A stretch of 64,000 nt of DNA from CALCZU01 sp964396165. GTDB lineage: Bacteria; Bdellovibrionota; FAC87; UBA2466. Location: assembly GCA_964396165.1 (NCBI GenBank), contig CAYNEF010000019.1, positions 1 through 64,000 on the forward strand, given 5' to 3'. A program made the translations under genes and the position numbers. Of this stretch, positions 25,772-35,192 are shown one piece after another; within the stretch, counting starts at the first letter, position 1; the number at the start of each line of letters is the position of its first letter. Under the pieces are notes generated by a model. It was not told where the DNA came from. It worked only from the letters and a program-made list of their open reading frames with translations, and did not search any database.

Positions 25772-25940
25772 TTTCGTTAAGCTAGATACGGTTGGGGTCA
25801 CAACGGCTCGAAAGATAAATAAAAGCCTGAAAGAATTTCCTGGTTAAACAGCAGCTCAGCTTAGAATAGCTGGCCTATAGATTGCTTTTATTGAAAGAAG
25901 GAGTCTCTATTTAGACTAGTCTTTTCATAGGAGCAAAATA

Positions 25941-26252
25941 ATGAATGCAGTAAAACAATTCTCTCTTTTCTGTTTCACTTTGGGAACGTTAGGTTTCGCA
26001 AACACCGTCACTTTAAGTCCCGGTAGTCAGGTTTATGTGCAAGCAAACCAAGACACCCAAGTCGTATGTACGGGCAATGCGCCTGGTGCGGTCCTTATAA
26101 TCTGCGAATGCGTAGGGAGTTCTAATTACAGCGATTTAACAGCTAATTACTATGCGCAATCAACACCACTGAAATCTGTAGTACTGGAACGCTCGATCTA
26201 TACGAGCGACTGTCAGAAAAAACTGACAACTCACCCTATCTGCATAAAATAG
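25941..26252 (+). CDS. small exported protein, 103 aa
   Basis: The signal peptide is MNAVKQFSLFCFTLGTLGFA, followed by NTVTLSPGSQVYVQANQDTQ. The mature chain of about 83 residues has five cysteines (VVCTG, IICECV, SDCQK, HPICIK). AGGAG lies 8 nt before the ATG. No family recognised. It is convergent with the large TIG/Kelch lipoprotein gene. Confidence 0.6.
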   Translation: MNAVKQFSLFCFTLGTLGFANTVTLSPGSQVYVQANQDTQVVCTGNAPGAVLIICECVGSSNYSDLTANYYAQSTPLKSVVLERSIYTSDCQKKLTTHPICIK

Positions 26253-26281
26253 TGCAACTATTTCTCTAATAACAATTTCGC

Positions 26282-29011
26282 TTAAGGTACCGGGCGGTAA
26301 AGAGCGCCAGTATTCTGGTATTGGCCTCCTCCCCAGATGAGCATATCTGTTCCAGTCCATACTGCGGAATGAAAATCACGAGGAGATGGTGCAGGTGTTA
26401 AACCTGTCGTTGAGTTTACAAAAGTGAATGACGTCCAAGCGTTAGTGATAGGCTCGTAGTTGGCGCCGCTGTTCACGTCACCGGCTTCGCTTGATCCCCC
26501 CCAAATGATCATTTTACTTCCAGCAGTGGCTGTCGTTGCCCAAACAGCAGTATGGTAAGCCCTTGCCGACGGGTTTCCATTTGTAGAAGTAAAGGTCCAC
26601 GAGTTTGCGGAAGGATCATAGACTCCGCCATTATCAAAAGGTGTTTGCCCGGAATCGTAATTTACCCCACCCCAAACAATCATCTTACTTCCAGACCAAA
26701 TTGCAGAGTGGCCTCGCCGCGGAGAAGGAGCTCCCGTAGTGGAGGTAACAGCCCAAGTATCCCCAACGGGATTATAAATTCCACCGGTATTTTTGGCATC
26801 GTATGTGGAATTATCCCCTCCCCAAACTATCATTTTACTGCCATTCCAGATCGATGTTAAATAAACGCGCGGCGAAGGTGCATCAGTGGAGTTTGTTGCA
26901 ACCCAAGTATCAGCAACTGGATTATAGTTTGCGCCAGTATTATAAATTTCTCCAGTAGCTCTTCCCCCTCCCCAAATGATCATTGTAGAAGTCGTCGTAC
27001 TCCATACTGCAATATGGGCATGCCTGCCCGTAGGAGCAGACGATATTGTGGTATTAGACCATGCATTTCCTGCTGGATCGTATTGACCACCATCATTCGG
27101 ATAAGTAATTGTTCCACCGGATGTGAGCGAACCACCCCAAATGATCATCTTGTTTCCAGTCCAAACAGCTGTGTGATAGGCGCGGGCAGATGGCGCGGAG
27201 GTGCTCATAGTGGCCCATGCATCCGATGCTGGATCGTATTTAGCACCATCATTATAGTAGCCACTACTTGTAAGTCCTCCCCAGATGAGCATTTCCGATC
27301 CAGTCCACACCGTGGTGTGAGATGTTCTAGGGGAAGGAGCTGACAAAGTAGATGTTGCGGTCCAATTCCCAACTCCGACTGTATAAGTAAATAATCCTGT
27401 CGCGGTATTTGTCTGTGTATCTGCATTGGTAACTGTTACATCTACACTCCCCGCCGTTGCTGCTGAGGTTGTACAATCAAGACTTGTTGAAGAAGTAAGA
27501 GTTGCGAGAACGCAGTTATAACCGCCGAAAGAAATAGAAATGCCAGATACAAAGCCAGTTCCTGTCAGTCGAACATTATAGCCACCCGATTCATCACCTG
27601 TAGAAGGACCGACACTGGTTACTGTGGGTGCGGGCTGATAGGTATAGAGATTGCGAGCTGTACCGGCTTTGTTGTGAGCACTTGTTACCACAATATCCAC
27701 AGTGGCTGCGGAATGCGCGCCTGTGACACAGGTAAAAGCACTTTCGCTTAAACGCGTGAAAGCGTTACAAACAACTCCACCGATTTTGACATTGGCGCCA
27801 GAGAAAAAATTTGTGCCAGAGACTGTAACTGTAGTGCCTCCTGCGAGCGCTCCTGCTGTTGGCGTAATACTAGTTATGTTGGGAGAAGGACTAATGGGGA
27901 AAAAGAGAGACTCTGTTTTTACGGTAGTACCGTTCGATTTAACTTTTAGCTGTGCTCTGTAATTCGACTCTAATAATTCTGTGAATGATTGAGCGGATGA
28001 CGTGAGATTCATTGATTCACTAATCGTTGTTACAGTACTGTCATTGTTGTACCGCTCTAGTTTGAAGTCATAGGTCAAATGAGATTGGGAAGCCCAGGTA
28101 AACGCGGCAACTCTGTCCGAAACTGAAACTGCAAAATCTGTGTTGCCAGTGAAATCAGGGCTTGTAGGACTAGAGATCGGGCCGCTCATTCCTTCCAATG
28201 TTAAATTGGCTACGTTTTGAGAACTGTTAATCCAATCAACCATCGCTTGTCCCAGATAATCCTCCCATTCGTTTCTGAGCAAGTTAGAATTACCTAATGG
28301 AACGTTTTTTGTTCCGCTCAAACCGTCAAACCCTGTGGTGTCGGAATAGTCTTTTGCAAAGGCATTGATTAATTCTTTCAAACTAAAGCCGTACGCAATT
28401 CGTGTCTCAACATGTTGAGAAAGCGCTGCGATAAGTAGAGCATAATTTTTTTCTTTCAGTGTGGCAGTTGTAAGGTTGCTATTTAGAGTGATGTCTGGGG
28501 GACTCAGTGTTCTTAAATCCTCACCCTTTAGTCCAACCACCTCTGCAATTTGTGCATAAATGGTTTTAATTGCAGTAGTGGTTTTTAATCCCTGTTGAAT
28601 TTTAGTCAGTGCAATTTGCGCTGCAAGATCTGTGTACGGAGTGATGTGTATTGTTACCGTATCGGCGTTTAAAGATTCTAATAACGTGAGGTAACTTTCA
28701 TCGCTGTTTAAAACATGGTCTTGTGCAGTCGCCTCGTCCATGTAGGTTCCAGAATTCAAAATGGCAATCACAGGATCGATTGTTTTTGAAACCCGCATTT
28801 CATATTGTCCCACTGAATCCGTTACAGCAGTACCGAGTATTATGCCCCTTGTGCCATCCTCATTTAATTTTTGTAGTGTGATTGTTCCATTTCGAACGCG
28901 GTTTAGATGTGCTACGCCTTGGATATGAGCAGTATCTCTAATCAGCGTAGCTTTCGTGCAAGCGCATACTAAGAACAGAATTAGAATGTAGTGAATAATG
29001 CCTCGCAACAT
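26282..29011 (-). CDS. lipoprotein with two IPT/TIG domains and one seven-bladed Kelch propeller
   Basis: A 909-aa protein. Lipobox LVCAC (lipidated Cys at 18) is followed by an N-terminal domain (about 19-330) with TKATLIRDTAHIQGVAH and ITPYTDLAAQIALTKIQQG, shared with the 1600-aa paralog at 36726. Two IPT/TIG domains cover about 377-545 (SITPTAGALAGGTTVTVSGT; SVGPSTGDESGGYNVRLTGT). The C-terminal 360 residues hold seven Kelch repeats, each with M-I/L-I/V-W-G-G and a preceding R-x-x-H-x-x-V/I-W sequence, which makes one seven-bladed propeller. Likely anchored in the outer membrane and involved in adhesion or glycan binding. Ligand unknown. Confidence 0.87.
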   Translation of the reverse strand: MLRGIIHYILILFLVCACTKATLIRDTAHIQGVAHLNRVRNGTITLQKLNEDGTRGIILGTAVTDSVGQYEMRVSKTIDPVIAILNSGTYMDEATAQDHVLNSDESYLTLLESLNADTVTIHITPYTDLAAQIALTKIQQGLKTTTAIKTIYAQIAEVVGLKGEDLRTLSPPDITLNSNLTTATLKEKNYALLIAALSQHVETRIAYGFSLKELINAFAKDYSDTTGFDGLSGTKNVPLGNSNLLRNEWEDYLGQAMVDWINSSQNVANLTLEGMSGPISSPTSPDFTGNTDFAVSVSDRVAAFTWASQSHLTYDFKLERYNNDSTVTTISESMNLTSSAQSFTELLESNYRAQLKVKSNGTTVKTESLFFPISPSPNITSITPTAGALAGGTTVTVSGTNFFSGANVKIGGVVCNAFTRLSESAFTCVTGAHSAATVDIVVTSAHNKAGTARNLYTYQPAPTVTSVGPSTGDESGGYNVRLTGTGFVSGISISFGGYNCVLATLTSSTSLDCTTSAATAGSVDVTVTNADTQTNTATGLFTYTVGVGNWTATSTLSAPSPRTSHTTVWTGSEMLIWGGLTSSGYYNDGAKYDPASDAWATMSTSAPSARAYHTAVWTGNKMIIWGGSLTSGGTITYPNDGGQYDPAGNAWSNTTISSAPTGRHAHIAVWSTTTSTMIIWGGGRATGEIYNTGANYNPVADTWVATNSTDAPSPRVYLTSIWNGSKMIVWGGDNSTYDAKNTGGIYNPVGDTWAVTSTTGAPSPRRGHSAIWSGSKMIVWGGVNYDSGQTPFDNGGVYDPSANSWTFTSTNGNPSARAYHTAVWATTATAGSKMIIWGGSSEAGDVNSGANYEPITNAWTSFTFVNSTTGLTPAPSPRDFHSAVWTGTDMLIWGGGQYQNTGALYRPVP

Positions 29012-29136
29012 ATATATTGCTTTGCGGCAAAACTCACAAAAAGCTTAAGGAATATCTGTTTTCCTCAACACTTTGAAGAAATCTTCACAATCTTAAGCGG
29101 AACAGAAAAAGCGAAAAATAGACTGTGCGAATTGAC

Positions 29137-30657
29137 TTAATTTTTTCGTGTAAACACAGTCAGAGCGTGTGGCAAAAGCAATGCTCCACTGGCAGAAGTA
29201 CTATACTTGAGCTGTATGTTTTTTGAATCGAAACGATTTCCTACAAGGTAGCGTTCGTCTTCCGTCATAAACATGGCAAAGCGTCCTGTATAAAAATCGT
29301 AGCTGCCACCGCGAATCACTTTTTTAGCCGAAAACGTTTGTGGATTGTACCAATAACCGTCAAAAGTCAGAGGGAAAAAGGGGTTCTCTGTATTAAGAGG
29401 TGTTTTCACTGCACTCACACCCAATTCAAGATCAAAAAGCGGTGACGTGTAGCTTCCTTCTATACTTTCAAACGTCTTGAATTTTTCAGAAAGTGGCTTT
29501 ACCCCTTTTCGCGACAATTCAAAAGTGCCGACTCGACCAAAGAGCAAGGAATACCAGACGCCTTTAATTACGCCTTTTTTGAAACTCGTCACTTCCAAAA
29601 TAGCATCCACGTCAGACTCTGGTCTTTTTAGAAGAAATCCTTTGGAGATATCAGAAACCACCAGCGGCTCGTATCGATAAGCTAGTGTTTCTTGGCTTTG
29701 CAAATCTCCGAAGTAGAGTTTGGCAAGGGTAGAAATCATGGTATCGCCGCTCGAGCTGGGAAGAGCTAAAATATTTAAACTCGCCGTTTGGTATTGATTG
29801 AGTGCTTCGTGATGTAAGTACCCAGAATAAAAACCGTCCAAGTCCTTTGCGGAAACGTCTTTAGAATCTACAACGTTTTCATTTTCTGAGGTCGGTTGCT
29901 TGTAGGCGCGCGGTTCTTTCATTTCTCCAGAAACTCTTTTAAACGAGCAACCGGAACACTTCATTCCTGTTGGCGTCGTCGTGCAATTCACCACTCCCTG
30001 TCGTCCATTTAAAGTCAGCTGCTCTTTAAAAAAATTATAAGCGCCGGAATAAAAATTATTTCTAACGCAGGGTATGTCTACGCAAAGATCTTTATCTTGT
30101 GTAGCTAGCGCCCCACGGATTTCATAGTCCGCAAAAGGGTGCCCGATTTTCGAGGTGTCTTCAATCGAACGGAAGGTGTACAGCTGAATGACTGTAGGAA
30201 CTTTGTTGCAAGTTCCTGCATACTCTCCCCAAATCGATTCAATAAGAGGGTATTTTAAGGGAACTTGGCCGTCTCTTTTTAAAATGAGTTGAACAGGTTC
30301 GTCCGAAAAGTTAGAACGCAAACTTCCTTCAAACCCATCAAACGAGAACTTTGAAATTGCTACACGAGCTTCTTGATTTGTTTGATCAAACACCATCCAA
30401 CCAGTAGAAGGTTCATACAAGATATGATCAAAGTGAAAAGAGACGTATTCGTTGCTTGTAAAGTCTCCAAACTGTAGGGTCAAGATCCCCATCAGTTCGG
30501 GTTTTCCTGCCTCATCGGTTGTGCCGATTAAGTCCAATTTCACCAGTTGGTCGCGCTGAATCCGATCATGGCGTAGGACCCCTGTCATTCTCAAAGAGGG
30601 ATAAGCTTCGAGGCTTGATGCCAGTAACACCACTGTCAATACGATTAAACGCAACAT
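29137..30657 (-). CDS. exported protein of unknown function, 506 aa
   Basis: Signal peptide MLRLIVLTVVLLASSLEA, then YPSLRMTGVLRHDRIQRDQL. The protein appears to be built of two similar beta-rich halves: FDGFEGSLRSNFSDEPVQLI and later FKKGVIKGVWYSLLFGRVGT, each beside a segment with L-x-x-x-Y/F-F-G-D (LTLQFGDFTSNE, AKLYFGDLQSQE). Between them is a cysteine cluster (GTCNK, DLCVDIPCVR, VNCTT, KCSGCSF). No named family. GGAAGGG lies 6 nt before the ATG. The internal duplication suggests a two-domain periplasmic binding or structural protein. Confidence 0.6.
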   Translation of the reverse strand: MLRLIVLTVVLLASSLEAYPSLRMTGVLRHDRIQRDQLVKLDLIGTTDEAGKPELMGILTLQFGDFTSNEYVSFHFDHILYEPSTGWMVFDQTNQEARVAISKFSFDGFEGSLRSNFSDEPVQLILKRDGQVPLKYPLIESIWGEYAGTCNKVPTVIQLYTFRSIEDTSKIGHPFADYEIRGALATQDKDLCVDIPCVRNNFYSGAYNFFKEQLTLNGRQGVVNCTTTPTGMKCSGCSFKRVSGEMKEPRAYKQPTSENENVVDSKDVSAKDLDGFYSGYLHHEALNQYQTASLNILALPSSSGDTMISTLAKLYFGDLQSQETLAYRYEPLVVSDISKGFLLKRPESDVDAILEVTSFKKGVIKGVWYSLLFGRVGTFELSRKGVKPLSEKFKTFESIEGSYTSPLFDLELGVSAVKTPLNTENPFFPLTFDGYWYNPQTFSAKKVIRGGSYDFYTGRFAMFMTEDERYLVGNRFDSKNIQLKYSTSASGALLLPHALTVFTRKN

Positions 30658-30909
30658 AACGACCCTTCCTTCTTAATTGCAGTCTTTCTAGCTTCAATTA
30701 CGCCCTGGATCAATCAGATCTTAAGAATGAAGGCAAAGAAATTTAACGATATATGTTTTGAATTGCAGTATGTGACAGAATGTCACGAGGATAAGAATAT
30801 ACTTTCGCTTAAACTGACGAATAAAGTCATCTCACTCGTATACTGCAAGTGGCCCAAGCCTGGGATTGCACATCAAACTGGTACTACTTTTGTAAGTCCT
30901 AGCTATGTG

Positions 30910-32244
30910 ATGCGTGTTTGGATTTTGCTAAATCTCTTTATTCTAGGAAGCTTGGCCAATGCCCAAGATCCCGTCAGCTTTGAGGCCATTTCACATCTTG
31001 TAGAATCGCAAGGCATCCAAAGTATCGAGGAGCTCCTTCCCAAATTGCCTAAAGAATTACTCGAAAACTATACCCTCATGCACCATTCCGAAAGCGCTCA
31101 GGGTGCTACTCCCTTAAACCCAAGAGTTATCCTTTTTTCAAAAAATGCAAAAACCATCATCACCTTTAACGGAAGCCACGAACAAGAAGGTTTTAATCGC
31201 CTCGAATTCGCCCAGTGGCGGGATGACTTGCAAAGACTAGAAATGCGCTTTATCGAATTTCCTGCAAATAAATCTTCTGATAAGAAAGCAATTATTTCAG
31301 AAGTAAATCCGACGGAATGCACGAGCTGCCACAGAAGCGAACCACATTGGTTTTGGAATAGATACCAATTTTGGCCGGGTGCTTATGGCGAGACCGACGA
31401 TTTTCCAGAATTCAACGCAGAAGAAAAAGTAAACTACCTCAAATTCCGTGAGCACGCGATTAAGCACCCAAGATATAAATTTCTTGCAAGCAAATACCCG
31501 ATGTACCCCTATCAAGTTTCAAACTCGAAGAGATTACTATCACGCATGCCCAATGCAAGATTAGGCGAGTCCATCAGCGCACTGAATGCGAGAAGAGTTC
31601 TGTCTATCGCAAAGTCTTCTCCCCTATTCCCGAAGTACAGGCATTTTCTTGCGAGCCTATTAACGAAAGGGTATCTGCCCCTTCAACGTGACAGCTACAG
31701 TTCCTGTGAGTTCACTGACAAAAAAGATCCGTTAGGTGAAACGATTACCCGTAATTTACTGGCAGACTTAAAGCTCAAATACCCCAATGAAGATCAAAAA
31801 TGGAAAATTGTATCGGACAAAGATTGGCTCTGGCCCGTGTTGCACCTTTTGGGATTTGAGACGATATCAGACGTTATGGTTGAAACGAAAAAAGATTCCG
31901 TCATGAGTCGAGAAAATCCTGAATGGTCGGTAGCAAGTTATTGGGATGGCTCGACATCTATGGATACGATCTTATCCGACTTTGTAATCGGGGACTTAGC
32001 ACTAGAAAATCCTGTATTAAAGAAGTTTCAAAAAAAAGATGGGGTCGCATCTGTTGTGAAGCAATACCCCGAGCTGTACGACGCAAACTACATTGAAGAA
32101 AGAAATGCACTGGGAAGTTTTTCTACTATTCTCTCAGAAAAAGATCGCAATGAAGCCTGTGAAATTCTTAGAGCGGGGATTTTAAAAGATTTAGCGAGAT
32201 TTAACGAATCCACCAACCTTCGTAACAAGAATCACACACACTGA
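30910..32244 (+). CDS. exported single-heme c-type protein
   Basis: A 444-aa protein from the ATG at 30910, chosen because MRVWILLNLFILGSLANA is a good signal peptide; the frame is open further upstream but that part has no coding character. A heme c motif CTSCH is at residues 137-141, followed by RSEPHWFWNRYQFWPGAYGE, an aromatic-rich segment. The rest is helical with many lysines and is unassigned. It is probably a periplasmic redox protein related to the two-heme protein at 21157 only through its CxxCH motif. A bidirectional hairpin follows. Confidence 0.65.
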   Translation: MRVWILLNLFILGSLANAQDPVSFEAISHLVESQGIQSIEELLPKLPKELLENYTLMHHSESAQGATPLNPRVILFSKNAKTIITFNGSHEQEGFNRLEFAQWRDDLQRLEMRFIEFPANKSSDKKAIISEVNPTECTSCHRSEPHWFWNRYQFWPGAYGETDDFPEFNAEEKVNYLKFREHAIKHPRYKFLASKYPMYPYQVSNSKRLLSRMPNARLGESISALNARRVLSIAKSSPLFPKYRHFLASLLTKGYLPLQRDSYSSCEFTDKKDPLGETITRNLLADLKLKYPNEDQKWKIVSDKDWLWPVLHLLGFETISDVMVETKKDSVMSRENPEWSVASYWDGSTSMDTILSDFVIGDLALENPVLKKFQKKDGVASVVKQYPELYDANYIEERNALGSFSTILSEKDRNEACEILRAGILKDLARFNESTNLRNKNHTH

Positions 32245-32256
32245 ATGATGCAATAA

Positions 32257-32303
32257 AAAAGTGCCCCTCTCCTTTTGATATACAAAAGAAGAAGAGCACT
32301 TTT
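32257..32303. terminator. bidirectional terminator between convergent genes
   Basis: AAAAGTGC pairs with GCACTTTT, and an inner CTTTTG pairs with CAAAAG. It sits between the heme-protein gene and the convergent gene ending at 32316, with A and T runs on either side. Confidence 0.65.
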
Positions 32304-32315
32304 AATTATACTATT

Positions 32316-32819
32316 TTAATTATTTCTACCGCCGTAGGACGCAATCGGACCAGCAACTGCGCTTCCCGTAGGAGTGCTAAGTGCACCAGAGGTAGGATCA
32401 ATACTCACCAATACTAAAATCGAGCCTTCATTCGAAACACGATTGTATGTCAAACCTTTGCATGTACCTTCAGTGATGCAAGCTGGAGTTCTGGAAAAAG
32501 AGATTCCGTTGCCATCAGGTTGACCATCAAATCTAGCCCTTGCACCCTGTCCAATGCTAAAGCCACTTGCTCCATCTCTTCCAGAAAAATGGGAGCCTAC
32601 CCAATAACCATCAGCGGTACTAGAAATTTTGAGTGTAGGATTATATCCCACCAAACAACCTCGTTCTGTAACAACGTTTATGTTGTATTCAGAAAATTGT
32701 AACGAATTATTACTTCTTGAGGATTTTACATCGCCGTCTTTCCCGCTAACAACATTGTGCTCTGCTTTCGCACTGCTGATTAACACCAAAGACAAAATTA
32801 ATAATGATAGCTTATTCAT
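32316..32819 (-). CDS. small exported protein, 167 aa
   Basis: Signal peptide MNKLSLLILSLVLISSAKA, mature start EHNVVSGKDGDVKSSRSNNS. The middle has a glycine-rich stretch (SGRDGASGFSIGQGARARFD). Three cysteines are present in the mature part (RGCLV, PACITEGTC). GAAGGG lies 5 nt before the ATG. No family recognised. Confidence 0.6.
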   Translation of the reverse strand: MNKLSLLILSLVLISSAKAEHNVVSGKDGDVKSSRSNNSLQFSEYNINVVTERGCLVGYNPTLKISSTADGYWVGSHFSGRDGASGFSIGQGARARFDGQPDGNGISFSRTPACITEGTCKGLTYNRVSNEGSILVLVSIDPTSGALSTPTGSAVAGPIASYGGRNN

Positions 32820-33207
32820 ATATCCCTTCTATTTGTTTTTACTTTGTAGAACTAAGTTGCACGAGAAGTGCCAGAAAAAAATACCATAATCAGGCTTGTC
32901 AGCTTTTCGTGATCGATTATTTTTTGCACAATAGCGAAAGGAATTTCTGTTGCCGAAAAAAACTCAGCATTATTTTCGTCAAGGACCAGAACTGTTTTCG
33001 ATAGAAAAACAATAAGATTTAGCACTAAAGACGACACCTTAGTCTTTCGCCAGAATAAAAATGAGAGTTCGAAGGATAAAGTATTCTGTTTATACTCTGT
33101 GGAGTGTAAGTTTTAATTCAAATAGTAAGATTTTAGACAAGACATTTTTTAGCAACGTTTATAAATGGAAAACGTAATTGGAAGGACTTAAATGCAGGCC
33201 TTAAAAC
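32820..33207. other. intergenic stretch without a supported gene
   Basis: About 390 bp upstream of the small exported protein, AT-rich. Short overlapping frames on both strands show no ribosome site or coding character. Its far end borders the inverted repeat at 33208. Confidence 0.5.
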
Positions 33208-33288
33208 GTGTCAGTCTCCCTTTAAACCCGAAAGGAATGCATCACAATTTGTGACCTGCGCCGTTTGGGTTTAAAGAGAGACTGACAC
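33208..33288. repeat. 81-bp inverted-repeat element (REP/MITE-like)
   Basis: Arms of 22 bp (33208-33229 and 33267-33288) are complementary with one mismatch, starting GTGTCAGTCTC and ending GAGACTGACAC. The 37-bp centre holds a smaller hairpin (TCACA-ATT-TGTGA). Such palindromes are typical of REP-type or non-autonomous IS200/IS605-like elements, moved by a transposase encoded elsewhere. No transposase is present here. It lies just past the 3' end of the patatin-like gene. Confidence 0.75.
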
Positions 33289-33321
33289 TATTATTGCCCT
33301 ATTATTCTTATTATTCTATTT

Positions 33322-34509
33322 TTAATGCATTGTTGCTTGGATTGCGTGGGGTACGGCTTTTCTGTCAGCGTCCCTTTTGTCTAACGTTTCAATCGCACGT
33401 TTTCTTCCATACTCGATTTGAGTTTTGAGAATGTCGTGAAACTTAACCAGATCTTTATCACTGGTATCGTCATTATCATTGGGAATATTGATCACAAGTT
33501 GTGGCACTCCCAAACCTAATTTAGGTTCCGGCCACATCAAATTTCCTTTTAAGTCTTTATCAATTTGCCTTGTGTCGATGAATGTAACTCCTTTGGATTT
33601 GAAAACTTCATCGTAACGAGCTCCGAAATCGAATCTAAAGCCGCGTCTTAGCACAGCCTGTTGTCTGTCCGTTAATTTTGGGGGATGTATCATGATGATT
33701 TCGCCGCACTCTGGATCCACCACTTTTTTTGCTATTTCGATAGGATATAAATCAGCTCCACCTGCAGCGTAGTAATGATTGCCGATTTTTATCGGTTTAA
33801 TCATTCCAGGCTCCGAGATTCCGGCGCGCGAGGCGACTCCAATGGGAAGATCCGTACGCACTTCTGCTTTCGGGTGTAAAACAGAACCTGCTGCTTGTCC
33901 CATAGGCGCATCAAAGCCACCTTCAAAAAGTTTTGCGGTTTCTGTATCTGTGTTTATGACTTGAGTATAAATCGGTTTGCCGTTACGCGGTTGTCCCACA
34001 TGTGATTCGTCAAAAGACATTTTTGTGGACAAAACAATCGTACGCACTTTCCCACTTTTAAAACCTTGATCGAGCCCGTCTAATTCAAAACTGGCGGGAA
34101 TATTCATCATCGTATTTTCGAAAACACTCGGGTGAACATCAGGGATATTTGGATCTTCAAGTTCACGTTTTCTCTTAAGAAGATTCCAGCCATTCCAATG
34201 ATCCGTAATTTCTACTTGTTTATAGAAATCATGAAAATCTTTGTGCATGAAGAATTTTTCTAAATCAGCAGGGTCAGAATTGACTTGAATTGCGGTCGCT
34301 AGAAGGTTTCCGCCGCAGGAAGTGATCACCATGTCTGGTTCCCACCCTTTTTCCTTAAGACCTTTATAGATGCCTAGTGGAACACCGACATCCAGTCCGC
34401 CTCCGGGGATAACCAGTACCCGTTTCGCTTTTTTGTCTGAACAACCATTTCTTTCGGCGAAGCTGAAAACACAGAACATGCCCAATAAAATAATAACCAG
34501 TTTCTTCAT
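33322..34509 (-). CDS. exported patatin-like phospholipase-family protein, active site altered
   Basis: A 395-aa protein with signal peptide MKKLVIILLGMFCVFSFA. The oxyanion motif of patatins is clear: GGGLDVG at residues 36-42. The nucleophile region reads VITSCGGNLLATAI, with Ser64 present but the first Gly of GxSxG replaced by Ile62. The later AGISEPGMIKPIKIGNHYYA, AGGADLYPIEIA segment aligns with the catalytic DGG region, yet Ala appears where the Asp of the Ser-Asp dyad is expected (about residue 249). It may therefore be a modified or inactive member. Known patatins cleave acyl chains of lipids. GGGGG lies 4-5 nt before the ATG. Exported forms are often lipases acting on host or prey membranes. 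Confidence 0.75.
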   Translation of the reverse strand: MKKLVIILLGMFCVFSFAERNGCSDKKAKRVLVIPGGGLDVGVPLGIYKGLKEKGWEPDMVITSCGGNLLATAIQVNSDPADLEKFFMHKDFHDFYKQVEITDHWNGWNLLKRKRELEDPNIPDVHPSVFENTMMNIPASFELDGLDQGFKSGKVRTIVLSTKMSFDESHVGQPRNGKPIYTQVINTDTETAKLFEGGFDAPMGQAAGSVLHPKAEVRTDLPIGVASRAGISEPGMIKPIKIGNHYYAAGGADLYPIEIAKKVVDPECGEIIMIHPPKLTDRQQAVLRRGFRFDFGARYDEVFKSKGVTFIDTRQIDKDLKGNLMWPEPKLGLGVPQLVINIPNDNDDTSDKDLVKFHDILKTQIEYGRKRAIETLDKRDADRKAVPHAIQATMH

Positions 34510-34793
34510 ATTACCCCCAATGAATTTTTTAAGTATTATCTAGAAACGGTCATCTTTTTTTTTAGTAGCGTAGGTTCATATTAGAACAAGCACAAAGCAC
34601 AAAGCAAAGCCCACTAACTGAATACAGTATTCAACAGGTGCTCTAGGCACAAAAAAACACAATTAAGTAATTGAATGTTTTAGCAATTGCAACACCACGC
34701 AATTGCGATTTCTTGCGCCTCGTACCAGGTAATTAACACTATTTGAGTCTATAATTTCTGTTGTAAACTCTCACACTGAAAGGTGAAAAACAA

Positions 34794-35174
34794 ATGCGTA
34801 TTACAATATTTTGGTTAGGAATTCTTTTTATATCATCGGTATCGACCTTAAAGGCAAGTGAAGCAGCTAAAGATGCACAAACGTACCGCTGTTTTTTTGA
34901 ATATACAAACGATCAAGGAAAGCGCATGTCAGATAATTTCCAGTATGATCCCGCTCAGATGTTCAAACGTTCCTACACTATTCGAGAAAAAAAGTATGAA
35001 GTCACAGTAAACACGATGGTGAATGAGACTCAAATGTACATAATGCTTGTAACTCCGAAGGGACCTTACACAATAGGTTTTACTGGAATACCAGCCGGAA
35101 CAAAATTCATGAAACTTATGCAGAGAGACACAAACTTAAATCCTTATTTTTATCTAGTTTGCCAAGCTGGATAG
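34794..35174 (+). CDS. small exported protein, 126 aa
   Basis: A signal peptide (MRITIFWLGILFISSVSTLKA) precedes SEAAKDAQTYRCFFEYTNDQ. The mature part has two cysteines (YRCFF, LVCQAG) placed to close a small beta-fold. AAGGTG lies 8 nt before the ATG. No family recognised; convergent with the FN3-barrel gene. Confidence 0.6.
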   Translation: MRITIFWLGILFISSVSTLKASEAAKDAQTYRCFFEYTNDQGKRMSDNFQYDPAQMFKRSYTIREKKYEVTVNTMVNETQMYIMLVTPKGPYTIGFTGIPAGTKFMKLMQRDTNLNPYFYLVCQAG

Positions 35175-35192
35175 TGTGAATGCTAAGAAGTA

